In this document: positions 24,601 through 34,948 of the stretch, one piece after another | Position numbering within the stretch: the first letter of the stretch is position 1 | How the letters are laid out: each line of letters begins with the position of its first letter | Source of the DNA: Casuarina equisetifolia | Taxonomy: Eukaryota > Streptophyta > Magnoliopsida > Fagales > Casuarinaceae | NCBI GenBank assembly: GCA_028551475.1 | Contig: CM052359.1 | Span: forward strand, 5,333,583-5,397,582 | Direction: 5' to 3' | DNA: 64,000 nt | Notes under the pieces: model-generated | The model's database searches: none | What the model saw: only the letters and a program-made list of their open reading frames with translations | Told to the model about the DNA's origin: nothing | Program-made: the position numbers and the translations under genes

Positions 24601-24633
24601 CTAGAGGGAAGGATCTGGAGATCATCTGGATAA
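18624..24633 (+). CDS. POL: POLTERGEIST-type protein phosphatase 2C
   Basis: Four exons, 18624-20858, 21438-21551, 23754-24018 and 24518-24633, give 909 aa. The N-terminus [11 protein letters not shown] has Gly2 for N-myristoylation and Cys11 for palmitoylation, as described for POL/PLL1, which act at the plasma membrane. Residues about 149-190 hold short SGPLERG-type repeats. The PP2C catalytic domain is split by a long acidic/Ser-rich insert. Its motifs include GEDRVQVV near 293, the metal-binding IYDGFSG near 311-317, [12 protein letters not shown] near 653-664, [17 protein letters not shown] near 823-840 in exon 3, and [11 protein letters not shown] near 887-897 in exon 4. The family dephosphorylates Ser/Thr downstream of CLAVATA-type and related receptors in meristem and vascular development; that role is inferred from family. 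POL versus PLL1 orthology rests on the N-terminus. Intron 2 is 2.2 kb. Confidence 0.95.
22222..22615. repeat. Diverged tandem repeat (period about 220 bp) with a 19 bp palindrome, PP2C intron 2
   Basis: 'AATCAAGTTGAACTTGATT', palindromic apart from its centre base, occurs at 22222-22240 and 22442-22460. The sequence after each copy is alignable but diverged (for example 'tgtgttggcgtc' against 'tgtgttaattgc', and 'ccattgatttgctgtaatac' against 'ccatttattagctgcaatcc'). Confidence 0.75.
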
Positions 24634-25829
24634 TCATTTGCATCTATTCTTTTCTTTCCTTTTTTTCTTTTTTCCGTTTTCCAGGGTTTCTCTTTCTCCC
24701 TGCTAGGTCATTTCACATTTGCACATTGCGTCAAAAGTGTCACAATTTTCAGGCAAATCATTTAAGCATTTCAACAATCAGAATCAGTGTCTGGACATTT
24801 TTTGAAATATAAGTTTAGCTTTTACTTCTTTCTCCCTCCATGCTTCAGATTGATATATATATAGGGTAGGATGGTTTTTACCATACTTTCTCATGGCTTC
24901 ATCCGATCAGATGGCCAACCACCATCTATTGCAAGAATCTCCTTATCTTTGGATATCTTCTTAAGTGTGGTTTCTTAACGTTTATGATTCTATACCAATC
25001 ACAGTACCTAATAATAAAATAAAATAAAAAGAATTTAAATGATTCCCATTGCTTAGGGTTCTCAGTCGGTAGATGATGTAAACAAATCTTGTCCTTTTGC
25101 CTTGGAAAGTGGGTTAACAATTAATGAACTGTATTTAACAAAGTACCTTAGGAACAGTAAATTATCCCAATCAACTGAGGAACCCACGATGAAGTAGTTT
25201 AGCGAAAAACATGTTGCCATTAGGTGTCATTTTAACCCATTAAAGGTTTCTGTTTTTGAAAGATAAATTATGTTAAGATTGGAAAAATAATTGGGTTAAA
25301 ATGTATGGTTGTAATACCTTATTATAAAAGGTGAGCCATTTTAGCCAAAGAGCCCCCCCTTAGAAAAGCAGGCTGATTGGTTGTTCTAGAACTACATGGT
25401 CTTGTGTGACGAGTGAAGTCCCTGATACTCTACACGGTTCCTTTTCTGAGGTTTGGTGGATGACGACCAACTTTCCTGTATTTCCTTGTTAGACGTCTTT
25501 TTGACTGTGCAGAAAAAGGTTGCTTTATGTCCTTATCACGTTACCATCTCTCACCAACCCGACCCATTGGGTCTCCTCGTGCTTGTTTCAAATGTCACTC
25601 CCCAACTTCTCTCTTAATTAGCAAGTTTACTTTATAAAAGCCGACAGGCCGTTGGCTTTTCCCAGACATTACTTCGATTGAGAAACTTTAACAACACAAC
25701 CGTCAACAACAAGAACAACTAGGAAATGAACAAGGGCAGAGAACAGAGGCATGTCAAGATGTACGTAGCTTTCCATGTCATTTTTCCTTCCTCAATGAAA
25801 CAAATATAGTATAGTTTTTAGTATGGCTT
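24634..25829. other. Spacer between PP2C and germin-like genes
   Basis: PP2C 3' UTR and terminator sequence is expected in the first few hundred bases (T-rich runs at 24650-24700). No further gene was seen. The right end merges into the duplicated germin-like promoter. Confidence 0.5.
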
Positions 25830-26383
25830 TTCATTTGGATTGCTTGGGATTTAAGATGTAATCCTACTGTCTGTTCGAGCATCACATCAGACCCTCGTTC
25901 TGTCTATAACCATTCTCACGTGTATACATGAAAAAAGGCAACCCGATCATTGTTTCTCTGTATTCAAACCAAAGATCCAACGCTTTTCTTTGTTTCACTG
26001 GTTGTCAATCTCTTTCCAGTCTAGGTAGTTGCCGCTCCTCCTAAATTTCCAAGGTTGGTGGCAGATGTTCTAGCATATCTGATCATCTTCGCATATCCGA
26101 ATGTTCTATCATTCGGATTGCTTGCTTGGCATCCAAGATGAATGTTGTTGTCTGCTTGAGCATCACATCAGACCCTTTCTGTCTATAACCATTCTCGCAT
26201 GTATACATAAATAAAGCAGCCCGGCCATTGTTTTTCTACACTCAAAACCATAGATCCCATTCTTTTCTTTGTTTCACAGATTGTCAATCTCTTCACCATC
26301 TAGATCGTTGCTGCCCCTTCTAAATCTCCGAGGATGGCGGCAAATGTTCTAGCATGTCTGCTCATCTTTGCTGCAATCCGCAG
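25830..26383 (+). repeat. Tandem duplication (about 277 bp) of germin-like promoter plus exon 1 start
   Basis: Copy 1 (about 25830-26106) and copy 2 (about 26107-26383) share 'ggattgcttg', 'gagcatcacatcagaccc', 'tctgtctataaccattctc', 'cttttctttgtttcac' and 'gatgttctagca'-type blocks in the same order. Copy 2 contains the gene's start codon at 26334. The matching position in copy 1 is TTG at 26055 (ATGGCG became TTGGTG), so copy 1 is a dead first-exon remnant carrying a second promoter-like segment. Confidence 0.88.
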
Positions 26384-27115
26384 CACCGTTGCGGCTGACC
26401 CGGATGCCGTTCAGGATCTCTGCGTAGCTGCTCCCTCTTCAGGTAATGTTGACTTGGTAGCCCTGACTGAATGGGAAGAGTTCTTTTTAACATCAAGGAG
26501 GAAATCATAGGGTTGTTTATACGTCTTGGACTACACACTTCTTCTTCGTTTATATGTGCAATAGGTGTAAAGGTGAACGGGTTCGCATGCAAAGACGAGG
26601 CAAATATTACGGCGGCTGATTTCTTCTTCGCCGGCATCGCTAAGCCAGGAGTTATCAACAGCTCGGTGGGGTCACTGGTAACACTGGCCAATGTGGACAA
26701 GATTCCAGGTCTGAACACACTGGGGATTTCCCTGGCACGCATTGACTACGCACCCGGTGGCCTTAACCCTCCTCATACGCACCCGCGTGCCACGGAGGTT
26801 GTTTTCGTGCTTGAAGGCGAGCTGAACGTAGGCTTCCTCACAACAGCAAACAAGCAGGTGTCCCAGATTATCAAGAAAGGTGAGATCTTTGTGTTCCCAA
26901 AGGCCCTTGTTCATTACCAGAAGAACGACGCCGACAAGGCCGCTGCTGTTCTCTCGGCCTTTAATAGCCAATTGCCCGGCACGCAATCCATTGCTGTGAC
27001 ACTTTTCACGTCAACACCCCCCGTCCCAGATGGTGTTTTGGCCAAAGCCTTCCAGGTTGGTACCAAGGACATTGACAAAATCAAGTCAAACCTCGCTCCA
27101 AAGAAGAAGAAGTAG
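26334..27115 (+). CDS. Germin-like protein (secreted cupin)
   Basis: Two exons, 26334-26442 and 26565-27115, give 219 aa. Residues 1-21 form a hydrophobic signal peptide ending near VAA-D. Mature germin features follow: Cys30 and Cys45 for the N-terminal disulfide, glycosylation sequons at Asn50 (NIT) and Asn68 (NSS), and two germin boxes. Box 1 (PPHTHPRATEVVFVLEGE) supplies metal ligands His107, His109 and Glu114; box 2 (GEIFVFPKALVHYQ) supplies His153. All four manganese ligands are therefore present. Germin-like proteins are apoplastic hexamers with oxalate oxidase, superoxide dismutase or other activities; which applies here cannot be told. The Lys-only tail (four Lys after Ala-Pro) is unusual. 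The promoter lies in a tandem duplication, and the 122 bp intron sits at the position typical of the family. Confidence 0.95.
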
Positions 27116-27965
27116 AATTAAAGAAGGGATCGTGAATTCCCCTGTGGACGTGTTTGGGTGACTTGTAATCCTTTTTTGTTATCCCCATAGTATGGTAATC
27201 CATGTATACTGCGTGCTTGAATAATCAAGAATTGAAGGATTAAAAATGTAATTTGACCCTGGAGAATGTTATACTACTTGTTAATTTAGCACAATTTAAA
27301 ATGAAAATGATTTGGGCCATCTTTTTGTAGTAACAAAATAAACATACTTTATATAAATTAAAATGATCTTAAAAGTATCAAGTTATATTCATGAATTTTT
27401 ACTAACTTATTACTTAACTAACAAGTTAAGTGACAATTTATTTCTTAATTTAAAATGATAAAAGAGGCAACTTGATAAATAAATCTAGAGTTAAAGTAGC
27501 ATCTAAAAATATGGGATTAAAGTGGATTGTAGGGTGTTTGCTACATAGCATGGTGAAATGAAATGATTTTATGAGGGGTCGGGCCACATCCAAACTAATG
27601 GGGCCCTAAGGTTTATGCCTCTTGGTGGAATAGTCTCATCTGTTCCACAAGGACAACAAAGATGACTTTCGGCATAAATTTTCTGGTGGGTGAAGTGGAA
27701 CAGCATAGTTGCTGCAGCCAAAACCGTATATATCTTAAAAAAATAAAAAATAAATAGGCGCCCAAAACGGTGGAAAGGCATGCGTTTTGCCAGAAACGGT
27801 GCGTTCTAGTAGGGCACATGTACGGTTAATTCTGAAAGCCGGCCGAAGTGACTGTCTCCTCGTTCTCCCCCGACTTGGACGAGCGGAATCGGAATCTGAC
27901 GGAGTTCGGACTTTCTGGGCATCTCAGTATATCCCTCTGCGGGTGGTGGTGTGTGCGCGAGTTCG
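27116..27965. other. Spacer between germin-like and CSU2-like genes
   Basis: The left part is AT-rich and includes the germin-like 3' UTR. The region from about 27780 onward is GC-richer and is probably the promoter and 5' UTR of the next gene. No other gene was seen. Confidence 0.55.
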
Positions 27966-29930
27966 ATGCAGCAGCAGAAGAAGAAGAATTTCAGGAAGAG
28001 AAGTGCTCCTGCGGGAGAGGAAGAAGCAGAGGTGAATGGAGACCCACGTGCGAAATCCGACGACGAACAAGAAAGGAGGTATAGGGTTTCTTCCCATTTC
28101 TTCCTTGGATTTTACTGCTTAATTGTCTGTTTCAATGATTCGATGAATTGGAAAAATTTCATGGACCAACAGCGAATCACTGACTTTAGTTTGAGAGAAT
28201 AGGATGCAGTTGGAGGAGGTGAAATTTCTACAGAAACAGCGGGAGAGGAAGTCAGGGATCCCTGCAGTGTCTAGTAATGCGTCGTCATCATCGTCTTCAA
28301 AAACAATTGGGGGCCTCAGTGTCGGGTTTGGTGTTGGCTTTGCCAAAGTCGGTGGCCTTCGCGACAGTACTAAGAGCGACACCAACGCTGCCACCGACGC
28401 CGACAAGGAAGAGTTGGTTCTCCATGACAATTTCGCCCAGGAAACTGCAGTCATGGTTGAAGACCCCAATATGTATGTTATCGTATCTCCCCGAGTTAGT
28501 TTAGAGTATTGTGCTAAATCTACTCTTCTTTTATGGAGCATATGAATGCTCAAAAGCTCATTGTGACGCGATATCTCTATGTTGCCATTTTCTAGATTTT
28601 TCAATTTAATTATGAACTTTTTGTAGGCTCAAGTACGTTGAACAAGAATTGGCCAAGAAGAGGGGCAGAAAAATTGACTCCACAGATCAAGTTGAGAACG
28701 ACCTAAAGCGTGCAGAAGATGAGTTGTATAAAATTCCTGACCATCTTAAGGTGACTTGATGCAATTCTTCCAGGATATCCTTCATCTTCTCTATCCTTCA
28801 CTTGGTCAGAAATGTTCCCCTTCCATGCTATGGCTGGAGTATGGATTTCGTGTCGTTGAGAACATGTAATATTTCCCCAAGAAACAAGCCAATGGATAAA
28901 TATATGGACTGATGGATGTTTTTAGTGCTTTCTTTTCTTATTTATGGTCCAAAAGCAAGCATTTATGTATGTCCCATTTACTAGGATTAACTGCCAGTTA
29001 CTTTTCTTTTCATTCTCATGACCTTGGCCTGTATCTACTTAACGTTTTCCGTATTCTTTGCTGCAGGTGAAGAGACGAAACTCAGAAGAAAGCTCTACTC
29101 AGTGGACCACCGGAATCGCTGAGGTTCAGCTTCCTATTGAGTATGCCACCCTTCTCCTCTTCCCAGGATATATTTATCGTTGTGAATCATCTTTATTTTC
29201 TTAATAAATAGCTATTGGCCTCGAGTTGCATTACTGCCATCATGACACAATCGTGTTTATAACCACATGAAAGAAAAAAGTGATTATTATACCCTATTCA
29301 ATGATCAATTGGGTTTCTTTCTTTTTTCTGCATGGTTGCAGATACAAGTTGAGAAATATCGAGGAAACAGAGGCTGCCAAAAAGCTTCTTCAAGAGAAGA
29401 GGCTCATGGGTCGGACGAAATCAGAATTTACCATACCATCAAGTTACAGTGCTGACTATTTCCAACGTGGCAGGGATTATGCTGAAAAGCTTCGAAGAGG
29501 TTGCTTATCTTTGCTTCTTTATCTTGTCTTTCTTATTCTTTTGGCAATGAGAACTTGACAAAGTCCTGACAGTTTTAATAATGTGAGTGAATAACCTTTG
29601 ATTGATTTCCCACAAAGCCGGGGAATTCTATGGCCTGCCACTCTCTATTGTCTTGGTTTCGGATGTTAACATTTTGTTCAACTTTATTTATTGTATCTGT
29701 GGTATTAGCCTACTGTGTTCTTTTTAGCCATTTGTTTTTCTCTAATAACAAATGAAAAATCCACAGACCATCCCGAGCTGTACAAGGACAGAAGCGTACA
29801 GGATGATGGGGCTTTACCGAAACAAAATGAGACTGCCACAGATGCACCAGGACAAAGGCAAGCTGCAACGGACGAGTTCATGCTCGAGCGGTTTCGTAAA
29901 CGAGAGCGCCACCGTGTGATGCGGAGATAA
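27966..29930 (+). CDS. CSU2: TLS1/C9orf78 (hepatocellular carcinoma-associated antigen 59) family splicing protein
   Basis: Six exons, 27966-28078, 28203-28472, 28627-28750, 29067-29140, 29342-29499 and 29767-29930, join in phase to 300 aa. The protein is highly charged and mostly alpha-helical/coiled-coil in character. It opens with a basic MQQQKKKNFRKR and carries the family block LEEVKFLQKQRERKSGIPA. Next come VEDPNMLKYVEQELAKKRG, IAEVQLPIEYKLRNIEETE, and a C-terminal FRKRERHRVMRR. The order matches plant CSU2 and fission yeast Tls1, which act with the spliceosome (Brr2 interaction in the family); nuclear localisation is expected. The start is the first ATG in frame before the basic N-terminus; an in-frame GTG five codons upstream is not used. 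Confidence 0.94.
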
Positions 29931-30819
29931 CTTGCACTTGATTCTTGTTGCTATTCCAGCCAAACTAAGTCGCCAGAATGGTTTTTGAACTGATTTGTGT
30001 CATGTAATTTGTCATTTATGCTACATTGCAGCTCGGGCTGTTAAATTGGTCAGCACATTACTCTGGTTGATGCAGAAGTTGTTGATCCTACTAACTGTAC
30101 ACTATTTAAGTAGACTTTCATACTCGTTCTATAAAGATGACAACTGATGGGTACCAATCCTGTTTTGGCCAACAAATTATCTGTTGTTGGAAGAAAATTT
30201 GCCTTTATTCATTCATAATGCTTGTCTACATCGATCCGGACCCTTATTCTTTAGTTTTTCAAGTCAATGGCAGGAAGATGCATTCTTGCCAAGGGATTTC
30301 TGATACTTGTTACAGCTTACTCAAGGTTTTTTTCCATCATCTGCTACTGCGTACTTGCTAGATGTGGAAGTTAAACAAGCCATGAAAACCAGTTGTTTGT
30401 GTATCTCAACTTCTCAAGCTGAGCATTATGCTTGAGGCAATAGTCTGGCCGTGCACGGACAGTCTGGTGAGGTGGGTGAGGGACAAAATCTAACCTCTTG
30501 TATATGCCATTTAGCTGAACGTGTTGCCTTAGCATCCAATCTAAGTGCAGTATAACCTTAAATTTCAATTAAAGGCGTAAATATAAGGTGTTGGCAACAC
30601 CAAAAAGAAAAACTATACCAGTTTCTATGCTTTTAAAAGGACGAAATTAGCCACTTCAGATTCGTCAATATGACCACAAAATGCGAAGGGGTGTTCACAT
30701 AATTTCCCTTAGTTGGGTTATACTGCATAGGCTGAGCGCCAACACGGAACCAAAGCGTACAAGTGAATAACAAAGAAAATCAAGATTAGGGAGCCATAAT
30801 TTAAAAAGCCGACAACACA
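29931..30819. other. Spacer: CSU2 3' UTR and conserved 3' flank of expansin unit 1
   Basis: From about 30340 to 30819 the sequence aligns with the 3' flanks of the other expansin units: shared 'aagccatgaaaaccagt', 'gagggacaaaatctaacc', 'gaacgtgttgccttagcatc' and 'attagccacttcagattcgt'. It is part of the duplicated block rather than a gene. Confidence 0.8.
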
Positions 30820-31842
30820 TCATATGTGGAACTGAACATTGCTATGGAAGGACTGGCCAAACTGCCAACTAGAAGGCGCCACGTCATGAGCCGTGACCTC
30901 CTGCCCGTCGCTGGCTCGGACTCTAAAGGACAAGCTTTGGCCATTGTAATAAGTTAGGCTTTGCCAATTGGCACCCCAATTTCTTGTCATGGCCTCCCAG
31001 TTATTGGATTTGGATCCCTTGATCCAAGCGCTAGAGATATCTCCAGCTCCAGCTACGTTATGTATGAGCACCAGTTCGAAGCCGTCTCGCCCGTTGATGG
31101 TAAATTTAATGTTTCCCGTATTCTTGCATCTTACTCTGGGAAAAAGAAAACAACGTTGATTAAGCTTTATATCATCTGATATATCTGCTGTATTTACTCA
31201 TTTGTGTGGTAGTAGTAGAAAGACCAACTAGATAGGAATGGTAAGCAAAGAAAACATACTTTCTGTAGTGAACAGGTACAATGCCACCTCTGTATATGGC
31301 AATTTTCTCAAATGCAGGTTGAGACATGTCGAAGTGTGGGAGTGGAGGATTGCACCAGCCCCCGTTGTCATTGGGAAGGTCATAGTTTGGAGGACAATAG
31401 TTTGTGGCCGTAATTGTAATGCTAGTACCCTTGCGGCACCACTGAGGATCTACGTCCGCATTGCACACGAGCTCATAGCACCCGCCACATGACTGGCCAT
31501 TTTTGAACAAAGCTGTGCTAAGAGCTGCAGTTTTTATTCCATAACCGTCGGTGTAGAGACTTCCATAACCACAGGCACCCCCTAATAAAGAGAACCAAAA
31601 CCAAGAAAAATCAGCTGTTAGCAAGTTGTGATCGATTAATGTAGCACGTATTTACACATGTTTTACTGTAGATAGCACAGGAAGTAGGACATAAGAAAGC
31701 ACCTACCCTCCGTTCCCGAACCATCACTCTCGCCATAAAAAGTTGCATGGCCTTGTAGCCATTGAGCCGATGCTACTTTGAGTTTTGTGGTGAAGATCCC
31801 CAGAAACAATATGAAACTGGCAAAATCATGGAGCCGTCCCAT
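30820..31842 (-). CDS. Alpha-expansin, unit 1 (intact)
   Basis: Minus strand, three exons (31707-31842, 31260-31581, 30820-31135) give 257 aa. Residues 1-26 are a signal peptide ending near VASA. Domain 1 (family-45-endoglucanase-like fold) has [16 protein letters not shown], the paired-Cys block [28 protein letters not shown] and the HFDMSQPAF motif. Domain 2 (pollen-allergen-like, wall-binding) has [26 protein letters not shown] and WQFGQ. Expansins loosen cellulose-xyloglucan contacts at acidic pH in the wall without hydrolysis. All splice sites are GT-AG, no stop interrupts the frame, and the length is normal for the family. It is the most diverged of the four copies and has an FHI C-terminus. 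Confidence 0.95.
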
Positions 31843-32590
31843 CCTGTCTCTTCTAAAAGAAGCTTATGCTTTGATGCTGAAGATGACGAGTCCTCTGGAA
31901 TTTATAATCGCTGTCAAGGAACGGATAGCTAAGGAGAATTAGTCAGCACATAAAATCACAAATTTGATGACTGAGAGCCGTTCGTTATATAACAGAAATG
32001 TGGCATATATGCGTTAAAAGTAGTAGGAGCAAATACAACTATTTGCAGGTAATTGTCTCTTCAAATTGGGAAGTTGTCTAGAAGGAGTTTGATTTAAGGG
32101 CTTTACAATGCAGGAGGTACCAATTTTACTAAATAAAAGACCGTGTTTTGAGTATCCCATAAGAGACATAATGTTACCTATCCACTAACAAGATAGGTAA
32201 AACAAAGAAATTTTATCCCTGTTCTCACGAATTTTGACTGCCCATTACACGTTTATAACCTGTTACATGCTCTCTTTCTAAGGTTCAATTTCCGAATTGG
32301 GAACTTGTCTAGAAAGAGCTTTCTCTTTATCGCCGAATGTGAAGGAAACCATCTGGTAGTTACCTCAAATCCAACAATTAAAAAATGAAATCTAAGGGCT
32401 TTACAACACGGCCGGTATCAATTTTACTAAATAAAAGGCCCTGGTTTGAGTGTCTCATATGTGTTTCAATATTACTTAAGAGTATTGTCTAGAGAAGATG
32501 ATGGATAAAACTTGTTTATTAACAAACTATTACAATTTTTTGAGAGAAATTAATCTCAAGATGAAAAAAAAAAAAAATTGTTTAGCAACA
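31843..32590 (-). promoter_or_regulatory. Upstream region of expansin unit 1
   Basis: Minus-strand TATA box 'ATTATAAA' lies at 31901-31908, about 60 bp before the ATG; units 2 and 3 keep the same element at about 49379-49387 and 53710-53717. Further up is an internal duplication: 'aattgggaagttgtctagaa...taccaattttactaaataaaag' (about 32058-32145) against 'aattgggaacttgtctagaa...tatcaattttactaaataaaag' (about 32293-32440). The same duplicated arrangement is found upstream of unit 2 (49557-49865), so it predates that duplication. Confidence 0.7.
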
Positions 32591-33290
32591 AATATGCATG
32601 ACCCAAAAAAAAAAAAAACATTCCAGAACCGGTCATTGTCACGTGTGTGGTGAGTCTTTACCAGGAAGGCATCATCACAGGTTCTGTAATGGGGGTAACG
32701 TGCTGGCCTTGCTTTGCATAGTAACGCTGGTGCTGTGTGCTATAAGGATCAGTTCCTTGCCTACAAAGCGACCTTTGACTCCAACGTGGTAGCCACGTGG
32801 CTGTCACATAAGCCATATCCTAAACACCCCCTTGAAGCTAGTGTTGATGTGAATTGACAACACCAAGCTTGTAGGAGGAGATGGCTGTGTTTTATTTGCT
32901 AGGGCCTTGGTCAACATGTCTACTAGTTCATCCTTTTTCCTCACATGATTGATATTTATAAGGTCAAGGCAAATCTTCTTGCAATGAAGTAGCAATTAAC
33001 ATTGATATACTTGGTACATTAATGAATTATAGGATTAACTATGAATCTCATGGTAGCTTTGTTATCACAATACAAAATCATGGGACAAGGGATGTTAAGC
33101 TCCATGTAAGCAAGACCAAGAGCCAAATAACCTTTTAGAAAGTGACTGCCACTATTCAATATTCAGCTTCGGTGGATGATCACAATAACTCTCCTTATTT
33201 CTTGTTCTTTCATGAGATTAATGCATCACCAAGTATAACCTAGAATTCTATTAGTGCTTTCCTTCCCATTTTACATGTAGCATAGCCATA
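32591..33290 (-). mobile_element. Copia fragment (RNase H end, PPT and LTR part)
   Basis: Minus-strand frames give RNase H-like text in pieces: a CDNKA-type motif near 33060, then INHVRKKDELVDMLTKALANK at 32872-32943. The latter is the usual Copia C-terminus. A polypurine tract follows near 32826-32838 (minus strand, AAGGGGGTG), after which an LTR should begin and run toward about 32600. Frameshifts and stops are numerous. It lies between expansin units 1 and 2. Confidence 0.75.
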
Positions 33291-33834
33291 AAAATCATTT
33301 ATTGTGTATCTTAACTTCTAAAGTTGAACATTATGCTTGTGGGAATTTTTTTTCCACTTTTCTACTTCATGGACTTAGAGGTCCTTATGTTATTCATCCT
33401 TTGTAATTTGGTATTTCCTTTAGAAGATTCTATGTGCTTGTTTGCTAATGCAACTATCTAGAAGACTATTAAGGAGAGTAGAGAGAGGGATTATAGGTGC
33501 TTGAGGTAAGGGACAAAATCTCACCTATTGTATAAGGCCTTTGGCTGAACATGTTGCCTTTGCATCATATCTAAGTATGGTATAACCTTAAACTTTAATT
33601 AGAGGGTTAAATATAACAAGTTGGTAACACTAAAAATAAAAGACAATATCAGTTTCTTTACTTGAAAAGAATGAAATTAGCCACTTTAGATTCATCAATA
33701 TGACTACATAATGTGAAGGGTTGTTTTTAGGCTCTACATATTTTCCCTTGGTTAGAGTTACATAGCATAAACTTGAATTGTAATGCTTTTGAATGATTTA
33801 AAAGTGAACATGTGTATTATTTAGTTGGAGTGAT
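33291..33834. other. 3' flank of expansin unit 2
   Basis: Diverged copy of the conserved expansin 3' flank: 'gaacattatgcttgtggga', 'cttatgttattcatcctttg', 'gaacatgttgcctttgcatc'. At the site where unit 3 has a solo-LTR-like insertion, this copy is uninterrupted (about 33380-33400). Confidence 0.8.
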
Positions 33835-34143
33835 TTAGAATTGAACATTGCTCTTGAAGGACTAACCAAATTGCTAAATAGGAGGTGCCATGTAGATAAC
33901 AGTGATCTCCTACCCACCACTACTTCGGATTTTAAAGGACAAGTTCTAACCATTGTAATAAGTTAGGCTATGCTAGTTGGCACTCCAATTTCTTGTAATG
34001 GTTTCACAATTATTGGATTTGGATCCCTTAGTCTAAACATTAAAGAGATCTCTAGTTCCAATTACATTAGATAAGAGCACCAATTCGAATCATCTCACCC
34101 GTTGATTGTTAACGTAATATTTCCATTTATTTTGCATGCAACT
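33835..34143 (-). pseudogene. Expansin unit 2 pseudogene, exon 3 part
   Basis: Minus strand. The sequence matches expansin exon 3 from its acceptor (..TTTTACTAG at about 34144-34154) to a TAA near 33835, 309 bp against 310 bp in units 3 and 4. Many substitutions destroy the frame. Its intron 2 is interrupted 22 bp upstream of the acceptor by the Gypsy element, which separates it from exons 1-2 at 48745-49321. Confidence 0.9.
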
Positions 34144-34164
34144 CTAGTAAAAGGAAAACCACAT

Positions 34165-34169
34165 TTGGT
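34165..34169. repeat. Target-site duplication TTGGT, left copy (Gypsy)
   Basis: TTGGT here and at 48641-48645 flank the Gypsy element. Merging the flanks across one TTGGT restores sequence colinear with expansin intron 2 of units 1, 3 and 4. Confidence 0.8.
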
Positions 34170-34884
34170 ACACATGTAGGCTATTTTGTCAAATTGTTTA
34201 TGGGCTTTATTAGTTTGCAATCCATGTTTCTTTTATTGTGTTGCAACTTATTGGTTTGTAAAAATAATAGTGTCATAAGGTTCTTTTAAGTTTAGGTATT
34301 TGAAGGGCCCTTTGGGGAGAATCAGAAGCATTTGAAATTTTGAAGAAAAGTAAAAGTATCCTGCTAGTTAGGGGTGTTATCCCTGTGAGGTACAAGTCTC
34401 CTTTGGAAGAGACTAGGTTTTCTTTTAAATTCTTTTGGATTTGTGCATGGGTTTGTAGTTGAAAGTGGTGTTTGTGTTTTGGTTTATTAATGCTTAAGTT
34501 TCTTATGGGGATCAGTGCTTAAAGTGGAAGGACACTTTTGTAGCCAACTTGATGAGTTCTAGTTCTTTTTATTTATTTATGTTGTGTGCTTTTTCATGGA
34601 ATGCTTGGGAGCCTTTTATTTGAGTTTACTATGCAATTGCTATTAGGTTTATTTAACATGCTATTGTTATGCTTATGTGGGAAAGAAGTGAATGCTTGTA
34701 GGGTGTTTGTCAAAAATCTTGAAAGGAAAGGCAATTAAGTAGAAGGGAAGACTTTTGCATAATTTGAGGTCTTTTGAGTTTAAAAATTTGTAGGAAAAAT
34801 AGGAAGTAAGAGGAAGAAGAATAACAATCTTTGGCTTAGGAAATATACCCTTTACTAGATCTTAAGCCCATCTTTATACCAATT
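34170..34884 (+). repeat. 5' LTR of the Gypsy element
   Basis: Aligns along its length with 47842-48640: shared 'atgggctttattagttt', 'gttgtgtgctttttcatgga', 'gtagaagggaagacttttgc'. It lacks about 65 bp present in the 3' LTR (around 48160-48230) and appears to have lost the first few terminal bases. Confidence 0.85.
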
Positions 34885-34943
34885 TGGTATTGGACCTGAT
34901 TGATCCAACTAATGTGGTAATGGCTCAAAAAACGAAAGAAATG

Positions 34944-34948
34944 ATAAG
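34944..34948. repeat. Target-site duplication ATAAG, left copy (Copia)
   Basis: Direct repeat ATAAG at 34944-34948 and 43603-43607 immediately flanks the TG..CA ends of the Copia element. Confidence 0.9.

Noticed and set aside
26362..26986. Minus-strand frames opposite the germin-like exon 2
   Set aside because: They are antisense shadows of a complete cupin coding sequence.
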